From Acidobacteriota bacterium (GTDB lineage Bacteria > Acidobacteriota > Blastocatellia > Pyrinomonadales > Pyrinomonadaceae): a DNA stretch of 64,000 bases. Location: NCBI GenBank assembly GCA_003697135.1, contig RFGC01000042.1, positions 1-64,000 of the forward strand. Reading direction: 5' to 3'. The translations under genes were made by a program, and so were the position numbers. This document shows positions 36,281-44,313 of this stretch, in pieces. The first letter of the stretch is position 1; the number at the start of each line of letters is the position of its first letter. The notes beneath the pieces were generated by a model. It was given only the letters and a program-made list of their open reading frames with translations, did not search any database and was not told the DNA's origin.

Positions 36281-37246
36281 CTACTTTGTTTTCAATAATC
36301 TTTCGTATTCACCGCTTTCAGTCCACTTGAGAATCTCAGAGACACGCCAAACAGGGAATGGATGAGTAAGACCTGCATTGATGACGTCAGCCCAGAATTT
36401 ATCAAGCCATTTTTCGTCGTAGTTTTTCTGAAATTCTCTAGCTTGTTCGAGAAAGAGATCGTAATCAACTTTTGAGGCAAATGTGCCGCCGCAGAGTTTC
36501 ATCATCGTTCGTCCAATTACATGAGGATTTTGAGTGACCAAAAGCGCTGCTCTATCGCATGAAAGCTCTGCTCGTCGCATCCAAGCCAGAAGAGCACCGC
36601 GCATAGCGGCAGTTAGAAGTTCTTTGATAATACCTGCGATTGGAAGCGAAGCTAGCGGTATTTGCGCCGCCGCCATGATTAGTTGAGCGGCTGTTAAGTA
36701 AAGAACGTGCTCAGCGTGTATATGCCCGACTTCGTGAGCAATAACTGCCAGCACTTCTTCGTCGTTCAGTCTTTCGATCAAACTCGAATGAAGCACTATT
36801 ATCGGTTTCTCGACACCACCAGTGAAAGCATTTGCAACAGGATTCTGTTGAATAAAAAGCTCAGGCATCGGAACGCCTAATGTTGTGCAAGCAACTTGCA
36901 ATTTTGCATACAAGTCGGGGCATTGCTTGGGAGTGACTTTGATTGCGCTTGCTGTAAATAAAACCCTGATCGCTGATTCACCTGTAATTTCAAGGAGTTT
37001 TTTTAGCGCTGAATCTATGCCCGGAATTGCGCGCAGGGCGGCGAGAGCGCGGCTATCAAGCGGATGAATGTAATCGTGTTTGCTAAGGTTTGCAAATTTC
37101 TTGTGAGGTTCATTCGACAGAGGCAATCTACAACGCCCGCAAATTGCCTGATTGTTTTTGTAATCTTCACGAACTTGGTTTTTCTGTCCGCAGTAGCGAC
37201 ATCGAACGAAGAATGTTTTTGTTATTTCAGTGCTTTTTTCTTCCAT
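36281..37246 (-). CDS. M48 family metallopeptidase with N-terminal zinc ribbon
   Basis: This 321-residue protein has HEVGH at 171-175 with further His at 177 and 180, and the third zinc ligand (ELSCDRAA) downstream. Residues 16-39 hold a C-x2-C-x16-C-x2-C zinc ribbon (CRYC...CGRC), an unusual addition for M48 peptidases. A Gly/Ala-rich hydrophobic stretch (~185-230) probably sits in the membrane. The long open frame begins at 37345 inside lemA, but ATG 37246 leaves a 4-bp gap and is preferred. lemA lies immediately upstream in the same direction, suggesting one envelope-stress unit. Confidence 0.85.
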   Translation of the reverse strand: MEEKSTEITKTFFVRCRYCGQKNQVREDYKNNQAICGRCRLPLSNEPHKKFANLSKHDYIHPLDSRALAALRAIPGIDSALKKLLEITGESAIRVLFTASAIKVTPKQCPDLYAKLQVACTTLGVPMPELFIQQNPVANAFTGGVEKPIIVLHSSLIERLNDEEVLAVIAHEVGHIHAEHVLYLTAAQLIMAAAQIPLASLPIAGIIKELLTAAMRGALLAWMRRAELSCDRAALLVTQNPHVIGRTMMKLCGGTFASKVDYDLFLEQAREFQKNYDEKWLDKFWADVINAGLTHPFPVWRVSEILKWTESGEYERLLKTK

Positions 37247-37250
37247 AAGT

Positions 37251-37859
37251 CTAATTGCTCTTTCTAAGAGAATTTGGATCAGGTAACGAAGGAACGCTTT
37301 GTGCACCTTCTTGCGCTCGGAAAAGAGGCTCTTCTTTGAACCCAAAAATCTTCGCTGTTATCAAGGTCGGAAACTGGTTTAACGAAGTGTTATATTCTTG
37401 AACCGCGTTATTGTAGTCGGTTCTAGCAACTGCTATTCTGTTTTCTGTTCCTGCAAGCTCATACTGCAAGTTCATGAAGAGTTCATTTGATCTTAGTTGA
37501 GGATACTGTTCTTGAAGCATCAAAAGTCTTCCGATTGTCCCGCCGAAGGTATTTGCCGCTTCGATGACAGCTTGCTTTTGTTCGGGAGTTTTTTCTTCGC
37601 TTGGTGCCGCTTGAAGCGTATTCAGAAGCTTAGAACGTGCTTCTGCTATTTGCCCAAAAACTTCTTGTTCTTGCACAGCCGACATTTGAGCCGCCTTTAC
37701 CAGATTCGGAATTAAATCGGCTCTTCGCTGGAGTTGAACCTCAACATTACTCCATTTAGCCTTAACTTTTTGCTGTTGAGCAACCAGCGTGTTATAGCCA
37801 CAACCACTAAGCACTGAAGCCAAACAAAACAAAGCAATCAGCAAGAATAGTTTCTTCAT
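37251..37859 (-). CDS. lemA: LemA family lipoprotein
   Basis: This 202-residue LemA-family protein has a lipobox at LSGC with Cys20, so it is probably a lipoprotein anchored in the membrane. The long helices (VKAKWSNVEVQLQRRADLIPNLVKAAQMSAVQEQEVF and ELAGTENRIAVARTDYNNAVQEYNTSLNQFP) match the family. The AKAK/ADLIPNLV motif is conserved. LemA often occurs with TPM/YgcG and M48 genes, as here. Its function is still poorly understood. Confidence 0.9.
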   Translation of the reverse strand: MKKLFLLIALFCLASVLSGCGYNTLVAQQQKVKAKWSNVEVQLQRRADLIPNLVKAAQMSAVQEQEVFGQIAEARSKLLNTLQAAPSEEKTPEQKQAVIEAANTFGGTIGRLLMLQEQYPQLRSNELFMNLQYELAGTENRIAVARTDYNNAVQEYNTSLNQFPTLITAKIFGFKEEPLFRAQEGAQSVPSLPDPNSLRKSN

Positions 37860-37925
37860 AAATTGTAACCCTCGAAAACGATTATATCTGTTCGCATGAA
37901 AAAAAAGAAAAAGCTTTTCGATCCT

Positions 37926-38645
37926 TCAGGCTTTGTCAACTAACTCAATGACTTTCTCGATCTCAGCTATGTATTGTGTAAAAAGTTCATTAGCTTTAAT
38001 TGCGTCAAAATTTGATTGGATGCCATTTTCCCTGATTTCAAGAATTTTCATAAACGGATTTGGATTTATTTTGAAATGTTGCGCCATGCTATTGATGACG
38101 GCTGATTTTGTTTGAGGAGTTTCTATTTTGTGGAGAGATAACACGGCGCGAAACAGTGCTATAAAGTTTGAGAAACTCTTAACCATTATCTCGGAGAGTT
38201 TCTCAGCATTGTTGCAAGCGGGTATGTAAAGTCTGCGAAGTCTTATAAGTTTTCCTCTAAGTTCATATTCAATCTGATGTCGTAGGTTTTCATCAGAAAT
38301 TTGAACCTCTGACAAGATGTCTTTGCCGAACAGGACGATATGGGCTTTCTTCATCTGGTAATACTCGATTGGAAAGACGTCCGCCGCATCTTTAAGCTCA
38401 GAAGCGGTTAGATAAACAGGGAGACGATGTCCCATTTTTTGCCATTCTCTTGCCGCTACATAGGCATCTGTTAAATCTTTCGGAGTTATATGGCGCAAAA
38501 CAACAAGAAGATCGTAATCAGATATGTTTTCCTGAAAGTCTCCAGTAGCGGCTGAGCCGTAAAGAATCACGGAAACCAAATTCTCCTTGTGAGCTTTGGT
38601 TAAGTCTTCGATGAAAGATTCAAGTTCTTGTTTTCTTGATGTCAT
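37926..38645 (-). CDS. Nucleotidyltransferase-domain protein
   Basis: This 239-residue protein carries a polymerase-beta-like nucleotidyltransferase domain in its first 110 residues: LYGSAATGDFQENISDYDLLVVL (GS at 30-31, SDxD with Asp43 and Asp45). The C-terminal half is all-helical and HEPN-like in character (RLIRRLYIPACNN-type region, then KSFSNFIALFRAVLSLHKIETPQTK), although no clear HEPN R-x4-H motif was found. Substrate is unknown. It could be a nucleotidylating enzyme or an aminoglycoside-type transferase relative. The TPM gene lies upstream on the same strand. Confidence 0.7.
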   Translation of the reverse strand: MTSRKQELESFIEDLTKAHKENLVSVILYGSAATGDFQENISDYDLLVVLRHITPKDLTDAYVAAREWQKMGHRLPVYLTASELKDAADVFPIEYYQMKKAHIVLFGKDILSEVQISDENLRHQIEYELRGKLIRLRRLYIPACNNAEKLSEIMVKSFSNFIALFRAVLSLHKIETPQTKSAVINSMAQHFKINPNPFMKILEIRENGIQSNFDAIKANELFTQYIAEIEKVIELVDKA

Positions 38646-38685
38646 TTTTGAATGTCCCTGTTTATGATTTTAGAGCTTTGTAAAA

Positions 38686-39543
38686 TCACCAATCACCGCC
38701 GGCACCACCGCCGCCAAAATCACCGCCACCGCCGAATCCGCCCCAATCTCCCCACGAAGAGCCTCCGTCGCTATCGCTCCATGCTGAACCACTTGACGAA
38801 CCACCACCCCAAAAAATTATTGGAAAGGGTGGTAGGTCATCGCTTTTTCTGTAGCCTCGCCTTTTTTTCGAGTAACCTCTGCTTGCGCTGGCAAGCGATA
38901 ATAGAAAGAAAATCAGCGGTAAAAAAGTGCATACAAAAAATGCTATGAGCGAAGGGCTTATCCTGAAGGAAGATTGGTGTTTTTCTTGTTTCCTTTCTTG
39001 GGTTAAGTTTACTTGGCCGCTTTGCTTGGATTTGATAACTGCCATGTAGGCTTCTATTGTGTCAACAATGCCTTTTGAGTAGTTTTGCTGGCGAAAAGCA
39101 GGCACTAACTTTTGGCGCTGAATCTGTCCAACAAGACTGTCGGGAAGTTCATCTTCTAGGTCCCTGCTGATTTGGGTGAAGTATTTACGATCATTGAACG
39201 CAATAAAAAGCAGAAGTGAAGGATTATCATCTTCTTTAGAGCCGATTCCCCAGCCTCTTGCGACTGCTAAAGAGTATTCAAAAATATCGCGACCGCCAGT
39301 TGTAGGAACTATGCAAACAGCTATCTCCACGCTTGGATTTGTGCTGTCTCGGAATTCGATTATGCGTTTTTCTAGTGATTTTTTCGTTGCTTCATCAAGA
39401 ATGCCAACATAATCCATTACAGGCGAAGTCGGTGGTGGTAGTGGCGATTTGTCTATAGAAAAATCCGACTGCGAAAGCGCTGTTCCTACAAGGAGAAGCA
39501 GACAAATTATTTTCAGGCTTAGGATTTTCAGAAATAGCTTCAC
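38686..39543 (-). CDS. TPM-domain (YgcG-type) protein with Gly-rich tail
   Basis: This ~285-residue protein is likely anchored in the inner membrane. The preferred GTG start at 39543 gives an immediate signal sequence (KLFLKILSLKIICLLLLVGTALSQ), whereas the longest frame adds 16 atypical residues. The TPM domain (~35-175) has VMDYVGILDEATKKSLEKRI, VAVARGWGIG and the terminal EAYMAVIKS. A transmembrane segment near 215-235 precedes a Ser/Gly tail (FGGGGDFGGGGAGGDW) typical of YgcG proteins. TPM domains can have phosphatase activity. The LemA-M48-TPM cluster supports an envelope role. Confidence 0.8.
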   Translation of the reverse strand: MKLFLKILSLKIICLLLLVGTALSQSDFSIDKSPLPPPTSPVMDYVGILDEATKKSLEKRIIEFRDSTNPSVEIAVCIVPTTGGRDIFEYSLAVARGWGIGSKEDDNPSLLLFIAFNDRKYFTQISRDLEDELPDSLVGQIQRQKLVPAFRQQNYSKGIVDTIEAYMAVIKSKQSGQVNLTQERKQEKHQSSFRISPSLIAFFVCTFLPLIFFLLSLASASRGYSKKRRGYRKSDDLPPFPIIFWGGGSSSGSAWSDSDGGSSWGDWGGFGGGGDFGGGGAGGDW

Positions 39544-39611
39544 ATAAACATTTTGCCAGATGCCGATATTGAAGAGAAATCTCTGGTTCAAGATAGAGCT
39601 TTGGGAAAAAC

Positions 39612-40361
39612 TTATGTAACGGCGCCACCGTCAATGATGACAACTTCGCCATTCATGAAGGAGTTTCGATCACTTACCAAAAATGCGGCGAATTCAGCTA
39701 GCTCAAACGGATTTCCCATTCTGCCTTTAGAAACCCAGAAATCATGCATTTCCAGCAATCTTTTTGGTAAAGCATGAGCTAATTCCGTATCGAAGATGCC
39801 AGCAGCGATTGCATTAACCGTAATTCCGAAGTTAGCGGCTTCGCGAGCTAGGCATTTCGTAAATCCTATTACTGCCGCCTTCGATGTTGCGTAGTGAACC
39901 GATGTAGGTAGTGATCGAATTGCTCCCACAGAAGTTATGTTCAAAATCGAGCCGACTCTTTCTCGAATCATCTGTTTGTAAAACGGCTTTGTTACGGCAA
40001 AAAGGCTATTAACGTTTGTATCTATGATCCAATCCCACGACTTATCAGTTGTGGTAGCAAAATTGTCTGCTTTGTTAACTGCGGCATTGTTAACCAAAAT
40101 GTTTATCGCTCCCCATGCTTCTTTTATCTCTCTTGCAATTCGTTTCATTCCGACTCTATCGGTAACCGATACCTTAAAAGCCATGGCTCGGCGACCGTAA
40201 GATTCTATCTTCGCTTTTACTTTTGCCGCTAGATCGTCTGAAGAATGATAGTTAAAAGCTACGTCCGCTCCTTCACGTGCAAATACTTCACAAATTGCTG
40301 CGCCTATTCCTCTTGTTCCACCTGATACGAACGCTCTTTTTCCTTCTAACAACAGACTCAC
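39612..40361 (-). CDS. Short-chain dehydrogenase/reductase
   Basis: This 249-residue SDR has a cofactor motif GTRGIG (residues ~15-20, TGxxxGIG variant), NNAA near 90, Ser near 142 (ITSVGAIRS), and the catalytic YATSK at about 156-160. The C-terminal VIIDGGAVT is the FabG-like ending. It reduces an alcohol/ketone of unknown substrate. It lies just upstream of the MGDG-synthase-like gene in the other order on the same strand but with a 90-bp gap, so a functional link is not established. Confidence 0.85.
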   Translation of the reverse strand: MSLLLEGKRAFVSGGTRGIGAAICEVFAREGADVAFNYHSSDDLAAKVKAKIESYGRRAMAFKVSVTDRVGMKRIAREIKEAWGAINILVNNAAVNKADNFATTTDKSWDWIIDTNVNSLFAVTKPFYKQMIRERVGSILNITSVGAIRSLPTSVHYATSKAAVIGFTKCLAREAANFGITVNAIAAGIFDTELAHALPKRLLEMHDFWVSKGRMGNPFELAEFAAFLVSDRNSFMNGEVVIIDGGAVT

Positions 40362-40450
40362 GTTGAAGTCTCCTTCGAGAGAGTTTTAGAGCAAAGAATA
40401 AGGTTAATAAAAATAAGAAAAACAGACAAGTTACGAAATGCGATCTTGCT

Positions 40451-41677
40451 TTAGGAAGCAGTTGCTTTTGTGTTGACTTGAGTAGAGCGATTTTCTGGTA
40501 GAAACGAAACTATTTCCTCGATAATCTTTTGAGTCGAGTTCTGAATAGAAAGTTTTTCAGTTGCAAGTTTCATGGCAGCGTATTTTTTTGAGTCTTCTAG
40601 CAGTGATTTTATTGTCGGGACAATGTCAGAAGCCCTTCGTAGCAAAATCCCAGCACCTTTTTGAGCGATTAGTTTAGCAGTCCCGGCTTCTTGAGGCATC
40701 GGCGGGGTTATTGCATCTGCGATTATCGGAAGGCGACAAGCAAGCGCCTCGAATGTCGTTAAACCGCCGAGCTTGCTTATCATCAAGTCGGCTGCCTGCA
40801 TCAATTTTTCGATTTCATCTGAATAACCAATGACCTTTACTGGAAATTTAGCTTGTTTTGCCAGCTTTTCGGCTTCTTGTTTGAGTTCCTCGTTCTTACC
40901 TGCCAGAAAAACCGCCTGGATGTTCAATTCTCCACGCACAAGCTCTCGAAAAATTTTCGGGATATTGCCGCCACCTATCCAACCAGCGTTTACGAACACC
41001 GTAAACTTGTTTGGGTCTAAACCAAATGTTTTTCTTACTTCTTTTGCTTCTTGTTCGGTGACTTCGTGAAATTTCGGATGAACCGGCATCCCAACGATTT
41101 TTATTTTTTCAGGCTTAATGCCGTAATCAATCAGTTGCTGGCGAGCATCTTCATTGGCGACAAGATAAAGAGATATGTCTTCGCAAGCCCAGCCTTTCCA
41201 AAAACCATAGCACGGATCAGTGACAACCGTTACAATCGGGATTTTATCAATCAAATTGAATTCTTTGAGAAACCTAACCAAAAAATGCTGTGTAAGCGGA
41301 TGAACATTGATAATCAGATGCGGACACCATTTGTCAAAAAGCTGTTTGATGTAATTAAAACAGAGCTTGTAGAAAAAATCTCTCGTTTCAGGACGGATTT
41401 TGTTGACTGCCCAGTAGAGATATTTAACCCAATGCTGTTTGTTTCTTAAAAGCCAATTATAAAGCCTTGCGAGTTTTTCCGTAACATGATGAGCTTCTTC
41501 TAAACCTCTGATTATGCGTATAGCAAAAGATTGGCTATTCCAAAATCTCTCCAAACCATCGGCTATGGCTTTTGCCGCGGAGCGATGCCCGCCACCTGTA
41601 TCTGAAGAAACTATCAGGATTTTAGGTGCTTTCAGCGAATCCATCTCTTCACGCATATTTACGAATGAAGCTAACAT
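40451..41677 (-). CDS. MGDG synthase-like glycosyltransferase (GT28 family)
   Basis: This 408-residue GT-B enzyme has the acceptor-side start ILIVSSDTGGGHRSAAKAIADGLER typical of MGDG synthase/DgdA-type proteins. The middle part carries HPLTQHFLVRFLKEFN and VVTDPCYGFWKGW. The donor-side domain has NAGWIGGGNIPKIF and ISKLGGLTTFEALACRLPII. It probably transfers a hexose to diacylglycerol or a related lipid. Its start overlaps the stop of a radical SAM gene by 7 bp, so the two are translated together. Several ATGs occur in the first 12 residues, so the exact start is uncertain. Confidence 0.8.
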   Translation of the reverse strand: MLASFVNMREEMDSLKAPKILIVSSDTGGGHRSAAKAIADGLERFWNSQSFAIRIIRGLEEAHHVTEKLARLYNWLLRNKQHWVKYLYWAVNKIRPETRDFFYKLCFNYIKQLFDKWCPHLIINVHPLTQHFLVRFLKEFNLIDKIPIVTVVTDPCYGFWKGWACEDISLYLVANEDARQQLIDYGIKPEKIKIVGMPVHPKFHEVTEQEAKEVRKTFGLDPNKFTVFVNAGWIGGGNIPKIFRELVRGELNIQAVFLAGKNEELKQEAEKLAKQAKFPVKVIGYSDEIEKLMQAADLMISKLGGLTTFEALACRLPIIADAITPPMPQEAGTAKLIAQKGAGILLRRASDIVPTIKSLLEDSKKYAAMKLATEKLSIQNSTQKIIEEIVSFLPENRSTQVNTKATAS

Positions 41678-42834
41678 GCCTTAGCCGTAATTGTTTCAAG
41701 CTTATGCTCTTCGAGCTTTGAAGCCGCTTTTTTCATTTGTCTTTCCAGTCTCTTTATTTGAACCAAATGCTTCATGTTGAAAGGTAGGCTTGGATAGTAG
41801 CAATTTGATTCATGAGTGCAGAAGCATCCGTTTGCAACTTCTTTCCGCCGCTCTTTCATCAGTTCAGATTGCCATGCAGCTTGAAAGTCCCAGTCATAGT
41901 CACGCAAGTTCAGCACAACTGATTTATTTTCGCAAGACGAAAGATCGCCATTGTCGTAAATCACAGCTCCTGCGCTTCCCGCGTAACAGCGAAGTTGAGC
42001 TTTGTTTTCTTCTTTTGTTTTGGCTATAAGATCGTGCATGTAAATATCGACAGCCGCTTTGAAAAACCCGGCTTCACCGACGTAGTTATTCTTTATTACT
42101 GCGTTTTTTGTATCTTCCAGAATCATTTTTGCGAGTTTAGCATAGCGTTCATGGTCGAATTCTAATTCGCTTGGATCGGCTGAAGGCGGACGAATGTAGT
42201 TGATATTGATTTTATCGGGTTTTAGCTCATACTTGAGGAAATCATACCACTCGAATATCCGGTCTTGATTTGATCTCATAACGCATGTGCAGGTTTGAAT
42301 ATCAAGCCGCGGGAATTGTTCTCGCTTCATTTGCTGTAGTGTTCGTGCTGTGTGGATTGCCTTATCCCATGAGCCGGGCTTGCGTCGAATTTTTTCATGT
42401 TCTTCCTTCAAACCGTCAATTCCTATTGCAACTGCAACATTCAAGTTCGGACAATCTTCTAGAATTCTCGTAACGTCGGGAAAGATTCTTTGATGAATTT
42501 GTCCGTTGGTCATCAGATAAACTGATTCAAGCCGATTGTTTTCATAAAAAGCACGCACTATTTCGGGCAAATCTTTCCGTGTGAAAGGTTCTCCACCAGC
42601 AATAACTAGCACGCCTAAATTTCCACCTAGAGTTTCGGAAATTTTGATGATTTCTTCGGTTTTCATTTGGAATTTTTTGCGGGCGCGGTCGTCGAGTTCT
42701 TCAGTGAAAAAGCAATGCGTGCATCGCATGTCGCAAACGCTTGTAACGAGAATATTCAAAAATATTGGCGAAATCGGTCTCCCGACAACTAGTTTTGCAT
42801 ATCTTTTCAAAATTTCTTTAGTCGCAAAATCCAT
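41671..42834 (-). CDS. Radical SAM protein with Cys-rich C-terminal region
   Basis: This 387-residue enzyme has the 4Fe-4S site CxxxCxxC at Cys34, Cys38 and Cys41 (SVCDMRCTHC), then GGEP near residue 80. The middle part is the SAM barrel (LESVYLMTNGQ, AVAIGIDGLKEEHEKIRRKPGSWDKA). The C-terminus has the SPASM-like ligands CYAGSAGAVIYDNGDLSSCE and NGCFCTHESNC, suggesting an extra cluster. It overlaps the MGDG-synthase-like gene, so it may modify a lipid or lipid-linked sugar. The substrate is unknown. Confidence 0.82.
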   Translation of the reverse strand: MDFATKEILKRYAKLVVGRPISPIFLNILVTSVCDMRCTHCFFTEELDDRARKKFQMKTEEIIKISETLGGNLGVLVIAGGEPFTRKDLPEIVRAFYENNRLESVYLMTNGQIHQRIFPDVTRILEDCPNLNVAVAIGIDGLKEEHEKIRRKPGSWDKAIHTARTLQQMKREQFPRLDIQTCTCVMRSNQDRIFEWYDFLKYELKPDKININYIRPPSADPSELEFDHERYAKLAKMILEDTKNAVIKNNYVGEAGFFKAAVDIYMHDLIAKTKEENKAQLRCYAGSAGAVIYDNGDLSSCENKSVVLNLRDYDWDFQAAWQSELMKERRKEVANGCFCTHESNCYYPSLPFNMKHLVQIKRLERQMKKAASKLEEHKLETITAKAC

Positions 42835-42967
42835 GACTTTTGCTCCAAATTGGTCTTATTTCCAATTTACTCTGCCTGCAAAGCTTAAGCAAGTCCATAA
42901 AGAAGCTATCTATTTTTCTGGATTTGTGATTTTGAGAAACTATGTTTGGTTGTGCTATAAAACGTTT

Positions 42968-44149
42968 GTGAAGGTCTTAAGGCGTGTTTATCTAGATAAT
43001 TCCGCTACAACTCCCATAGACAAGGAAGTTCTCGAAGCGATGATGCCTTACTTTTGCGAAGATTTTGGAAACGCTTCGAGCATTCATTTTTTCGGACAGA
43101 GAGCAAGGGCAGCGGTTGATCGGGCTAGGCATCAAGTAGCCGAATTGATAAATGCACATCCTGCGGAAATAGTTTTTACATCTGGCGGGACAGAAGCGAA
43201 CAACTTAGCCATTCGTGGTTTTGTTGAAGCCAATCAACAATACGGCAGGCACATAATCACAAGTCAAATTGAGCATCCAGCGGTCAAAGAAGTTTGCATT
43301 GACTTAGAAAGCAGAGGCTACGAAGTAACATATTTGCCGGTTTGCAGTGATGGGATCATTCGGCTGGAAGACCTGAAAGAGGCAGTCCGCAATGACACAA
43401 TTTTGGTAACAATAATGGCGGCAAATAACGAAATCGGGACAATTCAGCCGATTGAGCAAATCGGGAATTTTATAACCGAATTGCGACAAAGAGGACAAAA
43501 AATTTGGTTTCACACAGACGCAGTGCAAGCAGTCGGCAAAATTCCGATTGATGTTGAACAGATAAAGTGTGATTTGCTTTCCATTTCAGCCCATAAAATG
43601 TATGCTCCGAAAGGAGTTGGCGCGCTTTACATTCGGCGCTCGGTGCGGATAAGAAGGCAAAACATAGGCGGGCATCAAGAAAGAGAAAGACGAGGCGGAA
43701 CCGAAAATGTCCCCGGCATAGTCGCTTTAGGCAAGGCTTGTGAAATAGCAAAGCGGGATTTGCCACGCAGTTATTTTCGTCTCAAATCTTTGCGCGATAA
43801 GTTTGAATCGCAGTTAAAGGAGAGAATCCCAGACATAGTTTTCAATGGTTCGAGGGAAAACCGTTTACCACACATTTCAAACATCACTTTTTGCGGAGCT
43901 TTGGGAGAGGGACTTCTGATAAATCTCGATATGCACGGGATAGCTGTTTCTACGGGATCAGCTTGCAGTTCAGGCAGAGTCGAACCGTCACCAGTTCTTC
44001 TAGCTTTAGGTAGAAGTGAAACCGAAGCCCGCGAGTCTTTACGCTTTAGCTTTGGTAAATTCAACACAGAAGAAGACGTAGATTATGTTCTAGAAATTTT
44101 GCCTGAAGCGGTTAAGAGCCTTCGTCACGCTGCGTCGCTGTATAAATAA
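42968..44149 (+). CDS. Cysteine desulfurase, NifS/IscS-type
   Basis: This 393-residue PLP enzyme takes sulfur from cysteine for Fe-S clusters or tRNA thiolation. The start is a GTG at 42968 just before VYLDNSATTPID; the longer open frame to 42581 runs antisense through the radical SAM gene and is rejected. FTSGGTEANNLAI, the PLP-Lys in SISAHKMYAPKG (Lys210) and the loop STGSACSSGRVEPSPVL with the catalytic Cys are intact. No iscU or sufE-like gene is adjacent, and the divergent radical SAM gene (an Fe-S enzyme) may benefit from it. Confidence 0.88.
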   Translation: MKVLRRVYLDNSATTPIDKEVLEAMMPYFCEDFGNASSIHFFGQRARAAVDRARHQVAELINAHPAEIVFTSGGTEANNLAIRGFVEANQQYGRHIITSQIEHPAVKEVCIDLESRGYEVTYLPVCSDGIIRLEDLKEAVRNDTILVTIMAANNEIGTIQPIEQIGNFITELRQRGQKIWFHTDAVQAVGKIPIDVEQIKCDLLSISAHKMYAPKGVGALYIRRSVRIRRQNIGGHQERERRGGTENVPGIVALGKACEIAKRDLPRSYFRLKSLRDKFESQLKERIPDIVFNGSRENRLPHISNITFCGALGEGLLINLDMHGIAVSTGSACSSGRVEPSPVLLALGRSETEARESLRFSFGKFNTEEDVDYVLEILPEAVKSLRHAASLYK

Positions 44150-44313
44150 AAGTCTTTTTTGCTGTTGCTTCAACGTTTCTAGCTTCGTTACGCTACACCA
44201 CTGTAAATAAAAAACTGCTCAACAACGAAAAAATTGGATTTTCTCGCCGCAAGTGGTGTATCATTGTTCAGAGCGACAATCAAAATGCCTTGATTCATGA
44301 GCTTTCGGTTCTT

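Noticed and set aside
42581-42967. Long N-terminal extension of the cysteine desulfurase frame
   Set aside because: It is the reverse strand of the radical SAM gene and adds residues unlike NifS/IscS; the protein begins properly at GTG 42968.
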